Positions 1-8,150 of a DNA stretch of 11,042 nucleotides are shown piece by piece; the first letter of the stretch is position 1, and each line of letters begins with the position of its first letter. Under the pieces are notes generated by a model. It ran no database searches and was not told the origin of the DNA. It was given only the letters and a program-made list of their open reading frames with translations. The position numbers and the translations under genes were made by a program. Origin of the DNA: Desulfobacterales bacterium (GTDB lineage: Bacteria; Desulfobacterota; Desulfobacteria; Desulfobacterales; SpSt-501); contig JALOOS010000022.1 of NCBI GenBank assembly GCA_025454275.1, forward strand, positions 1 through 11,042, given 5' to 3'.

Positions 1-266
1 TCGAGGAGATCCTGCTCCGCCCGGGACTCGGTGGCGGTGCGGGTCTCGACCTCCTTCAGCATGCTGTCCATGATGTGGTTCATCAGGAACAGCAGGATCT
101 CTCGTTTGCTTTTGAAGTGCCGATAGATGGCGGCCTCCGTGATCTCGACCTCTTTCGCAATGGCCCGGACCGTCAAATGCTCGCTGCCTTTGCGGATGAT
201 GAGTTTTCGCGCCGCCGCGATGATCTGAGTCTTGCGTGCAACCGTGCTTTTCCGCTTCTGCACCAT
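1..266 (-). CDS. TetR/AcrR-family transcriptional regulator (5' part; C-terminus off the left edge)
   Basis: The 88 residues visible form a classical TetR N-terminal DNA-binding domain. A basic start (MVQKRKSTVARKTQII) leads into helix 1. The helix-turn-helix follows at about residues 32-52, with LTVRAIAKEVEITEAAIYRHF, then FKSKREILLFL, the usual transition to the ligand-binding domain. The ATG at 266-264 is preceded on the minus strand by a GGAGAGG ribosome site. TetR proteins are usually dimeric repressors released by a small ligand. The effector domain lies outside the window, so ligand and targets are unknown. The gene is divergent from trpB2 with 257 bp between the starts, so it could act on that promoter or on itself, but I see no convincing long palindrome there. 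Family assignment is firm; role is open. Confidence 0.9.
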   Translation of the reverse strand, partial: MVQKRKSTVARKTQIIAAARKLIIRKGSEHLTVRAIAKEVEITEAAIYRHFKSKREILLFLMNHIMDSMLKEVETRTATESRAEQDLL

Positions 267-406
267 CGTCGCCTCTCCTTGCCTTGGACTGCCGGCAGGG
301 TCTGATAAGGATAGATCCGGCCGCCGGCCGTATCGCTACCGGCGTATACCTAACGCAAACCCCACCGGGAAGTCCACAACATTTTACTGCCGGGGTGCCG
401 TGCGGG

Positions 407-434
407 TTGACTTGGCAGCCCGCTCGGCTATACT
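407..434 (+). promoter_or_regulatory. Sigma70-type promoter of the trpB2-orf-serA operon
   Basis: TTGACT (407-412) and TATACT (429-434) are separated by 16 bp, close to the consensus -35 and -10 hexamers. Transcription would start near 441, giving a leader of about 80 nt before the trpB2 ATG at 524. The rest of the 267-523 gap shows no gene, no leader peptide with clustered Trp codons and no clear attenuator. The site was judged by eye. Confidence 0.65.
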
Positions 435-523
435 GCCCATTCGTTGTTTGATTCAGCTCCTCGGCCGTGATATGACGACACGCACTGCCGGATTGCAGCC
501 TTATTTCACCAGGAGGGGACACT

Positions 524-1900
524 ATGGAACGCAAGAAAATTTTCCTCGGTGAGGAGGAGATCCCGCGCCAATGGTACAACATCCTGGCGGACATCAAGAT
601 GAATCCGCCCCTGGGACCGGACGGCAAGCCGGTCAGCCCGGAGATGCTGGCGCCGGTCTTTCCCATGAACCTGATCGAGCAGGAGGTGAGCAGCCAGCGC
701 TGGATCGACATCCCCGAGGAGGTGCTGCGGATCTACCGGATCTGGCGCCCGAGCCCCCTCGTACGGGCCTTTGCGCTCGAGAAGGCGCTCGATACCCCCG
801 CGCATATTTACTTTAAGTACGAGGGCACGAGCCCTCCGGGGAGCCACAAACCCAATACCGCGGTGCCGCAGGCCTACTATAACAAGGTCTTCGGGATCAA
901 ACGCCTGGTCACCGAAACCGGCGCCGGCCAGTGGGGCAGCGCGCTGGCCTTTGCCTGCGCCCAGTTCGGCCTGGAGTGCAAGGTCTACATGGTGCGGGTC
1001 AGCTTCGACCAGAAACCCTACCGCAAGGTCATGATGCAGACCTGGGGGGCGAACTGCGTGCCGAGTCCCAGCACCGAGACCAAGGCCGGGCGCGACATTC
1101 TGGCCGAGCACCCGGACTCGCCGGGCAGCCTGGGCATCGCCATCAGCGAGGCGGTCGAGGCGGCCGTAAGCGATGGCTCCGGCCGGACGCGGTACTCCCT
1201 GGGCAGTGTCCTCAACCACGTCATGCTCCACCAGACCGTGATCGGTCTGGAGGCCAAGAAGCAGATGGAGATCGCCGGGGAGTACCCGGATGTGGTCATC
1301 GGCTGCGCCGGGGGCGGGAGCAACTTCGCCGGCCTCGCCTTCCCGTTCGTCTACGACAAGATCCACGGCCGGCAGGTCGCCATCCACCCCGTGGAGCCGA
1401 CCGCCTGCCCGACCCTGACCAAGGCACCCTACGTCTACGACCACGGCGACACGGCCGGCTACACGCCGCTGCTGCCGATGCACAGCCTGGGCCACACCTT
1501 CATGCCGCCGCCGGTGCATGCCGGGGGGCTGCGCTACCACGGCATGGCGCCGACCGTGAGCCAGCTCGTGGTCGAAGGGTTGCTGGAGCCGAGATCCTAC
1601 GGGCAGATGGCGACCTTCGAGGCCGGGATGCTGATCGCCCGGGCCGAAGGGATCATCCCGGCGCCCGAGACCAACCATGCCATCGCCTGCGTGGTGGACG
1701 AGGCCCGCCGGGCCAAAGAAGAGGGCAAGGCCAAGGTCATTCTCTTCAACTGGAGCGGGCACGGGCTGATCGACCTGGGCTCGTATGAGAAGTATCTCTC
1801 CGGCAGCCTGCGCGATTTCGATTACCCGGCGCGCGAGATCGAAGAGGCCGGAAAGATTCTGGCCAAGTACCCGAAGCCGCAGATTCTTAAAAGCCGATAA
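524..1900 (+). CDS. trpB: Tryptophan synthase beta chain, TrpB2 type (PLP-dependent)
   Basis: This is a 458-residue pyridoxal-phosphate enzyme that should condense L-serine with indole to give tryptophan in the cytoplasm (EC 4.2.1.20). The PLP lysine lies in GSHKPN (K109). The catalytic glutamate is E131 in ETGAGQWG; classical TrpB has ETGAGQHG. The phosphate-binding loop GGGSN is at residues 263-267. The N-terminal extension, the total length and the W in ETGAGQWG mark the TrpB2 branch, not the roughly 400-residue TrpB1 that pairs with TrpA. No trpA is nearby, which fits TrpB2 proteins working alone on free indole or related substrates. The start is supported by AGGAGGGG 7-8 nt upstream. It is the first gene of an operon with a small Cys-rich protein and serA, which supplies its substrate serine. 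A physiological substrate other than indole remains possible. Confidence 0.93.
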   Translation: MERKKIFLGEEEIPRQWYNILADIKMNPPLGPDGKPVSPEMLAPVFPMNLIEQEVSSQRWIDIPEEVLRIYRIWRPSPLVRAFALEKALDTPAHIYFKYEGTSPPGSHKPNTAVPQAYYNKVFGIKRLVTETGAGQWGSALAFACAQFGLECKVYMVRVSFDQKPYRKVMMQTWGANCVPSPSTETKAGRDILAEHPDSPGSLGIAISEAVEAAVSDGSGRTRYSLGSVLNHVMLHQTVIGLEAKKQMEIAGEYPDVVIGCAGGGSNFAGLAFPFVYDKIHGRQVAIHPVEPTACPTLTKAPYVYDHGDTAGYTPLLPMHSLGHTFMPPPVHAGGLRYHGMAPTVSQLVVEGLLEPRSYGQMATFEAGMLIARAEGIIPAPETNHAIACVVDEARRAKEEGKAKVILFNWSGHGLIDLGSYEKYLSGSLRDFDYPAREIEEAGKILAKYPKPQILKSR

Positions 1901-1924
1901 CGGAGGGGGGGCGGGGCAGCAGGC

Positions 1925-2199
1925 ATGAGTCCGGAACCTGAAGCGGCGGCAGCTGCTCCCCTGAGCCGGCGCTGCCCGCGACTCGGCGGGCCGGTCACCT
2001 TCGGCTATTGCATGGGGTGCGAGCCTGGGGGACCCTGCCTGAAGGTGATCGACTGCTGGTGGGAGACCTTCGACATCATCGGATACCTGCAGGACCACCT
2101 GCCCGCGGACCAGTTCCAGTCGTTGATGGGCGCACGGCCGAAGCCGAAGATCGCGGCCCTGGTCGAGCTGATCGAAAAAATTCGAAAGGATGGGACGAT

Positions 2200-2203
<4 letters not shown>
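1925..2203 (+). CDS. Small conserved-looking cysteine-rich protein between trpB2 and serA
   Basis: This is a 92-residue protein of unrecognised function. After an Ala-rich start it holds five cysteines, C17, C29, C32, C38 and C44, in a compact block with CMGCEPGGPC and IDCWWETFDI. A helical, Lys-rich C-terminus follows (KIAALVELIEKIRKDG). The Cys pattern suggests a small metal or Fe-S site, but no known cluster motif is complete. There is no signal peptide or membrane segment. A purine-rich GGAGGGGGG stretch at 1902-1910 can serve as ribosome site. Its stop overlaps the serA start as ATGA (2200-2203), so the two are translationally coupled, and it lies 24 bp after trpB2. The position suggests a role tied to serine or tryptophan metabolism, for example a partner or regulator of one enzyme; this is inference. 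Coding status is supported by the overlap and by high GC at third positions. Confidence 0.8.
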
Positions 2204-3780
<1,577 letters not shown>

Positions 3781-3821
3781 CCGGCCGCGGCCGGCCCATC
3801 GCGGCACGGCCTGATCCCCAT

Positions 3822-3857
3822 GCCACTCTGCTCTGACCGGCGAGTGGCTTTTTTTTT
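3822..3857 (+). terminator. Rho-independent terminator after serA
   Basis: GCCACTC (3822-3828) pairs with GAGTGGC (3842-3848) around a 13-nt loop, and the stem is followed directly by nine T residues (3849-3857). It lies 42 bp after the serA stop and closes the trpB2-orf-serA transcript. A 14-bp perfect palindrome, CCGGCCGCGGCCGG, sits just upstream at 3781-3794 but lacks a T run. Confidence 0.88.
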
Positions 3858-3966
3858 GAACCCATATAAAGTTTCTTTAAGGAAATCGATGGGATGAATT
3901 GTGTCAGAAACTTCATACTTATGCGCGCCGCTTTCGCCACCGCTGGAGCGGCAGTGGCATAATATT

Positions 3967-3994
3967 TTGAATTTATTATCTTATAATTTATCAT
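3967..3994 (+). promoter_or_regulatory. Candidate promoter in an AT-rich patch upstream of the MglA-like gene
   Basis: TTGAAT (3967-3972) and TATCAT (3989-3994) are 16 bp apart. An overlapping TATAAT at 3982-3987 has no good -35 at the right distance. The surrounding 3959-4010 stretch is strikingly AT-rich against a GC-rich background. The leader to the ATG at 4087 would be about 85 nt. Several alternative hexamer choices exist, so the exact site is uncertain. The wider gap 3858-4086 holds no supported gene. Confidence 0.4.
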
Positions 3995-4086
3995 CAATTG
4001 GTATGCTCTTTGCTTGTCACATGCGCCGGGGGTGTTCTACAACCGCAATCGGAACCCGTTATGCCGTGATCCTTCCAGGCGGTGAA

Positions 4087-4689
4087 ATGGCGTTCATCAA
4101 CCTACGTACCCGGCAGATTCAGATCAAGATCGTCTACTGCGGGCCGGCATCCTCCGGCAAGACCGCCAGTCTGATCTATATTTACCAGCATCTCAAGCGG
4201 CAGGTGAGCTCCCAGCTCATGACCATCAACGCCTACGGCGACCACACCCTCTTCTTCGACTTCCTGCCGTTCAGTTTAGGAACTGTCGGTGGCTTCGACA
4301 TCAAAGTGCGGCTCTACACCGTTCCCGGAAAAGCCCAGTACGACGCGACCCGCAGAATGCTGCTGAAAGGGGTGGACGGGATCGTTTTCGTCGCCGATGC
4401 CTCGGCCATGCGCAAGACCAACGTCCTGGCACTGAAAAACCTGGAGGCCAACCTCGAGGCGAACCGCCTTGCGATTCAAAAGCTGCCCCTCGTCCTGCAG
4501 TTCAACAAGGCGGACCTCGCCGAGCAGGGGGTGATGCTTCTGCCCGACTCCATCCTGCTGGCCGACCTGAACAGTCGACTGGGGCGGCCCCACTTCCGGT
4601 CAAGTGCGGTCAGCGGGATGAACCTGCTCGCCGCATTGAAGAAAATTGTGACGATGAGCATCGCATCCATCCAGGCGCCGGCGAGGTGA
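4087..4689 (+). CDS. MglA-like Ras-superfamily small GTPase
   Basis: This 200-residue cytoplasmic GTPase resembles MglA, which sets cell polarity and motility in Myxococcus. It starts MAFINLRTRQIQIKIVYCGP, matching the conserved MglA start. The P-loop is GPASSGKT (19-26). Switch I contains DHTLFFDFLP (52-61). The G3 region is LYTVPGK, with Thr78 where Ras proteins have the Asp of DxxG; this Thr is a hallmark of MglA. The base-specificity motif is NKAD (140-143). Length fits the family (about 195). I start it at ATG 4087 because homology begins there. The in-frame extension to 3901 is AT-rich, shows no similarity and is probably leader sequence. No MglB (roadblock GAP) is adjacent. The next gene starts 5 nt after its stop, so the two form an operon. 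Its role could be polarity, motility or another switch; the sequence does not say which. Confidence 0.9.
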   Translation: MAFINLRTRQIQIKIVYCGPASSGKTASLIYIYQHLKRQVSSQLMTINAYGDHTLFFDFLPFSLGTVGGFDIKVRLYTVPGKAQYDATRRMLLKGVDGIVFVADASAMRKTNVLALKNLEANLEANRLAIQKLPLVLQFNKADLAEQGVMLLPDSILLADLNSRLGRPHFRSSAVSGMNLLAALKKIVTMSIASIQAPAR

Positions 4690-4693
4690 GGCG

Positions 4694-5326
4694 GTGACAC
4701 GGATCGACCCAGGCGAATTGTCCCTGAAAGTGAAGCAGCGCATGGACGAGCTCTTTCCCGACGCCGAGCATCCGCCGGCCGGCGCGGAGGCTCCCGGTGG
4801 CGCCGGCGTTTATGCCCTGGCGGCTTCCCGGCGCATCGTGAAGTCGCTGGAACCCACCTCCCAGATGGGCCGGATCCGGGACTACCTGAACGAACTCATC
4901 CGGCTCCAGGGCGTTTTTGCGCGCGACCTCCATCTGCGGGCCGTGATCCAGGTTCAGATCGCCTTGTGCCGGTACCTGATCGCACACCCGGATCGGCTGG
5001 AGCGCCGTGCGCTGGAGCTGCTCGCGGAAGGTTTCGGGGGGCTGGAACGGCTGAACGCAGCGGACCCGATGCCGGTCGAGGAGAAGGAGCGACTGATACA
5101 GGGGCTGACGAAGGCTGTGAAGGCCTGGAAGCAACCACCGCCGCCGGCGCCGGCGGTGCCTGAGGCAGAGGAGGCGGCCGAAACCGCCTCCGGTTCACCG
5201 CGGCGAGCGGTTCCCGGGGCCTACTACCTGATTCCGGTGGAGGACATCGACGAGTTGAAGCGCTTCTTTCAGCGCGAAATGGCCCGGCTGCGGGCCGAGG
5301 TCTCCGGCCGGCGGCGCACGCCGTGA
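4694..5326 (+). CDS. Unrecognised helical protein with proline-rich linker, cotranscribed with the MglA-like GTPase
   Basis: I do not recognise this 210-residue protein. It has a short N-terminal amphipathic stretch (LSLKVKQRMDELF) and a low-complexity Gly/Ala/Pro spacer at about 26-38. A predicted all-helical core covers about 45-146 (for example MGRIRDYLNELIR and IQVQIALCRYLI). A Pro/Ala/Glu linker spans about 147-172, and a final helix carries YYLIPVEDIDELKRFF then a basic tail. There is no signal peptide, membrane segment or metal motif. The GTG start at 4694 is preceded by AGGTG at 4684-4688, inside the end of the GTPase gene; an in-frame ATG at 4742 is the alternative. The tight coupling suggests it works with the GTPase as effector, GAP or scaffold in the place usually held by MglB; this is inference from position only. 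It converges on the hydrolase/Hdr operon 52 bp away, with no clear terminator between. Confidence 0.8.
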   Translation: MTRIDPGELSLKVKQRMDELFPDAEHPPAGAEAPGGAGVYALAASRRIVKSLEPTSQMGRIRDYLNELIRLQGVFARDLHLRAVIQVQIALCRYLIAHPDRLERRALELLAEGFGGLERLNAADPMPVEEKERLIQGLTKAVKAWKQPPPPAPAVPEAEEAAETASGSPRRAVPGAYYLIPVEDIDELKRFFQREMARLRAEVSGRRRTP

Positions 5327-5378
5327 GCCGATCTGCCCGGCCTGAAAGGCTCATCCCATCCCCGGAGCGCGGGCGCTG

Positions 5379-6587
5379 CTACCCCGGCAGGAGTGCGTCC
5401 GCCACCAGCTCCCAGAGGTACTTCACCTCGAGTCCTTCCATCCCGTGGGTCTCCTTGATGCTCTCCAACTGAGCGTGGCAGCTGTGGCAGGGGACGGCCA
5501 CCATCTCGGCCCCGACGGCCCGGATCTGCTCGATCTTGCGGCGGCCGTAATGGATGCGCTCCGGGTTGTAGCCGGAGGTCAGGGTGCCGCCGCCTCCGCC
5601 GCAGCAGGTCTGGTGCATGCGGTTGGGATAGAGGTCCACCCAGCGCTCCACGCAGCGGTCGAGGATCCAGCGCGGCTCTTCGAAATAGCCGTGCCCGAAG
5701 CGCATCCGGGCCTTGCGCCCGTAGTTGCAGGGGTCGTGATAGGTGACAAGCTGCGGGAACCGGCTGCGGTCGATGCGGATCCGGCCGCTCCGGATGTACT
5801 CGATCAAGAGGTCGAAGACCGTCACGAAGCGGTATTTCGCGAGGGCTTGCGGAAAGTGCCGTTCGAACCCGGACCGGGTCGCGAGGTAGGCGTGCCCTCA
5901 CTCCGGCCAGAGGAGGGTTTCGATCCCGAGCGCCTCCATTTGCTCCAGGATGCGGCCGGCCATGACCTTCATGGCGGCGTCGTCCCCGGTGAAGTACCCC
6001 CAGCTCGTTCCTTCCCAGTTTTCGGATGCGACCGTCCAGCTTTCGCCGGCGGCATGGAAGATCTTCCACCAGTGCTTGAGGTCCTCGGTGTGGGTGTTGA
6101 CGAGCTTGTTGTGGATGGTGGTGAGGATCCGGGCCCCCTTGCGGTCGATCTGGACCTGGAACCCCTCGAAGCCCGGCTCCTCGCGGATCTCGCCGGCGAC
6201 ATCCTCCAGGATGAAGAGGTAATCCTCCTTCGGCAGCCGCAGGTTGTTGCCGGTTTCGAGGGCGGCGGCGAGCCCCTTGTGCAGGATGCCCGGCACCCGG
6301 TCGCGCTCGCGGAGGGAGCGGATCCCCCGGACCATGTCGGCGATCCTGACCCCCATCGGGCAGAGCTGCTCGCACTTGCCGCACATGGTGCAGATCCAGG
6401 GCCAGCGTGCCTCTACGAGCTCGCGGGTGCGGCCGAGCGCGGCCATGCGCACGAGCCGGCGGGGGTCGTATGCGTCGATGCCGGCGACCGGGCAGGCGCT
6501 GGCGCAGATCCCGCAGGTCATGCAGAGATCCTGGTCGCACTCCCACGCGGGCGCGCCGGCGGAGGCGGCGGTGGTGTTCTGCGTCAC
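5379..6587 (-). CDS. Selenocysteine-containing HdrC/HdrD-like Fe-S oxidoreductase (in-frame UGA read as Sec230)
   Basis: I annotate one 402-residue protein in which the UGA at 5900-5898 encodes selenocysteine. The N-terminal HdrC-like part carries two [4Fe-4S] sites, C22-C25-C28-C32 and C66-C69-C72-C76. Residues 140-229 are a degenerate first CCG region without cysteine pairs, ending LLWPE. Sec230 then opens UGHAYLA, at the Cys of the ECGHA-type motif I recall in HmcF/DsrK-like relatives. The second CCG motif is intact: C287 (HDPC), C328-C329 (CCGGGGG) and C367-C370 (PCHSC), spaced as for a non-cubane [4Fe-4S] cluster. GTG 6587 is chosen for its AAAGGAGAGG site; GTG 6608, overlapping the previous stop, is the alternative. 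It is the last gene of the operon and has no membrane helices, so it should be a soluble catalytic or electron-relay subunit. If Sec is not inserted, the product would be a 229-residue HdrC-like stub and a start-less fragment. Confidence 0.85.
5864..5881 (-). promoter_or_regulatory. Putative bacterial SECIS hairpin directing Sec insertion at UGA 5900-5898
   Basis: On the minus-strand RNA, beginning 17 nt after the UGA, C5881-G5880-A5879-C-C-C-G5875 pairs with C5871-G-G-G-U5867 and C5865-G5864. This leaves U5866 as a single bulge and a G5874-U5873-C5872 apical loop (GGUCC if the top pair opens). A small loop holding G-U, a bulged U and a position 15-40 nt after the UGA are the features SelB recognises in E. 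coli fdhF-type SECIS elements. Here the bulge is on the 3' side of the stem, not the 5' side, which is a difference to note. The element lies within the coding frame. Folding was done by hand. Confidence 0.65.
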
Positions 6588-6604
6588 GACGATCCTCTCC
6601 TTTG

Positions 6605-8149
6605 TCACGTCCCTCTCAGGGTGAGAAGGGTCCGGCGGAACTCCGCCACCGATTCGGCGAATTCCCGCCCCATGTTGGCGGCGAGGGCGACGAGCTTGAC
6701 CCGCTCCGCGCCCGCCCCGCACTGCCTCAGGAAGCCGGCGGCCTGCTCGGTGCGCCGGGCCGCAAACCCCCGGCCCTCGCGCGAGTGGCAGTTGTCGGCA
6801 TGGCAGGTCATGACGAGGACCCCCTCCTCCCCGCGCGCGAAGGGGGCGAGGAGCATCTCCGCCGAGAGGCTCCCGGCGCAGGGCACCTCGACGATGCTCA
6901 ACCCTGCACGATCCAGCGCGCCGGCCGCGCGGGCGGCGATGCCGGCCGAACGGCTGCAGCAGAAGGCGGTCAGGCGCGGGGCGCCGTTTTTCCCGGAGGC
7001 CGGAGCGGAGGCGCGCTCCGCCGGCAGCTCCTCCGCCGCCAGGCCCGGGATGCGGATGGCGCCGCGGGGGCACTCGGCGGCGCAGATGCCGCAGCGCTCG
7101 CAGGCGGCGGGCGCCACGACGGGCCGGGTCTCCAGCACCACGGCATAGTGGGGGCAGACCCGCAGGCAGGTCAGGCAGCGGATGCAGCGGCCGGGATCGA
7201 TGGCGGCCCGGTCGCCGGGGGCGGGGTCGAGGGCGCTCAGCACCTCCAGGACGGCATTGGCGGCCTCGGCGGCGGGATCGGCCCCGATCGAACGGGACGC
7301 GCCCGCCGCAACGATGCCGCGGCGGTTGGTGGCGACGGGCAGGCGGTGGACATTGTCGCCTTGGACAAAGCCGCCGGCATCGGTCTCGATCGACAGGAGC
7401 CGGGCGAGGTCGCGGGCGGCCGCCGAGGGGACGATCTGCTCGTCGACCACCAGCCACTGCGGAGTCATGCGGCAGGAGTCCCCGGTGACCTCGTCGATGA
7501 AGTTCAGGCCGATTTTCCCGTCCGCTTCCGTGCGGATTTCGGGCCGGGCGGCGGCGAACTTGAAGATGAGGACCCCGGCGGCGCGGGCCTCCCGTGAGAG
7601 CGCTTCGAGGCCGTCGGCGGCCACCTTGAGATTCCCGGTCAGGATGGCGGCCTTGATCCCGTGCTCGTTTCGCAGGCGCAGGGCGGCGTGCAGGGTCTCG
7701 GCGGCGATGCACGGATGGCTTTCACCGGCAAGGCCGTTCAGGAACACCACCTGGGGCCCTTCGGCCGGCTCCGCGGCCGGGCTGAGCATGGCGGGAGAGA
7801 ACGCCGAGAGGGACACCACGCGGGGCGAGGGGTGCAGCCCGTATGCCGGGTGCAGCGCCAGCCGCTCCTCGGATTCGGCGACCACCACCGCGTCGGCCGT
7901 GCGGATCACGGTGCGGCCGCCGCTCTCAAGGCTCAGGGTGAAGGCACCGGCCGCCCCCCGGCAGGCGCCGAGGCGGCCGCCGGGGAGGAGCTCGAACCCG
8001 GCTCTGTCCGCGGGCAGGGCGGCCGGTTGGGCCGCCGCGGCCGGGTTTCGCCGGGAGACGAGCAGGACATCGACCCCCGCATCGAGCAGGTGGCGGGCCG
8101 TCTGCCGGCCGCAGTCGGTATCCCCGAAGATGCAGGCCCGCGCGGTCAT
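6605..8149 (-). CDS. HdrA/ferredoxin/MvhD fusion protein (QmoB-like)
   Basis: This 514-residue protein has three parts. Residues 1-310 resemble an HdrA-type flavoprotein, but the N-terminal nucleotide loop is degenerate (FGDTDCG in place of GxGxxG). The later FAD-region signature is better kept (NRRGIVAAGASRSIGADPA, about 275-293). Two ferredoxin-type [4Fe-4S] sites follow, C322-C325-C328-C332-P and C350-C353-C356-C360-P. Residues 393-505 match MvhD/FlpD, the [2Fe-2S] electron-entry subunit, with FCC (397-398), C424, and TCHADNCH (C449, C454). HdrA plus ferredoxin plus MvhD is the QmoB arrangement, but this version is short (I recall about 750 for QmoB). The ATG lies one base after the upstream stop (TGAGATG) behind a GGGAGGGG site, so it is coupled to the HdrA-like gene. 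It probably passes electrons from a donor such as ferredoxin, NADH or hydrogenase to the Fe-S partner downstream. Substrate and direction are unknown. Confidence 0.88.
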   Translation of the reverse strand: MTARACIFGDTDCGRQTARHLLDAGVDVLLVSRRNPAAAAQPAALPADRAGFELLPGGRLGACRGAAGAFTLSLESGGRTVIRTADAVVVAESEERLALHPAYGLHPSPRVVSLSAFSPAMLSPAAEPAEGPQVVFLNGLAGESHPCIAAETLHAALRLRNEHGIKAAILTGNLKVAADGLEALSREARAAGVLIFKFAAARPEIRTEADGKIGLNFIDEVTGDSCRMTPQWLVVDEQIVPSAAARDLARLLSIETDAGGFVQGDNVHRLPVATNRRGIVAAGASRSIGADPAAEAANAVLEVLSALDPAPGDRAAIDPGRCIRCLTCLRVCPHYAVVLETRPVVAPAACERCGICAAECPRGAIRIPGLAAEELPAERASAPASGKNGAPRLTAFCCSRSAGIAARAAGALDRAGLSIVEVPCAGSLSAEMLLAPFARGEEGVLVMTCHADNCHSREGRGFAARRTEQAAGFLRQCGAGAERVKLVALAANMGREFAESVAEFRRTLLTLRGT

Positions 8150-8150
8150 C

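Noticed and set aside
330..360. TetR operator in the intergenic region
   Set aside because: Only short symmetric pieces (GTATAC; GCGT/ACGC with unpaired centre); no 15-20 bp palindrome.
506..2098. 530-codon minus-strand open frame opposite trpB2
   Set aside because: Antisense shadow of a clear PLP enzyme; no domain recognisable.
3901..4086. N-terminal extension of the MglA-like GTPase
   Set aside because: AT-rich, composition unlike the gene, no similarity, and MglA homology starts exactly at ATG 4087.
5327..5378. Terminator between the convergent operons
   Set aside because: Only 4-5 bp pairings (GAGCC/GGCTC, GCCT/AGGC) and no T run on either strand.
5379..5825. Separate short CCG-domain gene starting at GTG 5825, with a second gene ending at the UGA 5898
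   Set aside because: The frame is continuous across the UGA, the 25 residues between UGA and 5825 fit the same protein, no ribosome site precedes 5825, and a SECIS-like hairpin follows the UGA.
5898..7712. Long minus-strand open frame extending upstream of the Fe-S oxidoreductase
   Set aside because: Upstream of about 6608 it is Arg/Pro/Gly-rich out-of-frame translation of the HdrA/MvhD gene. The real start is at 6587 (or 6608).
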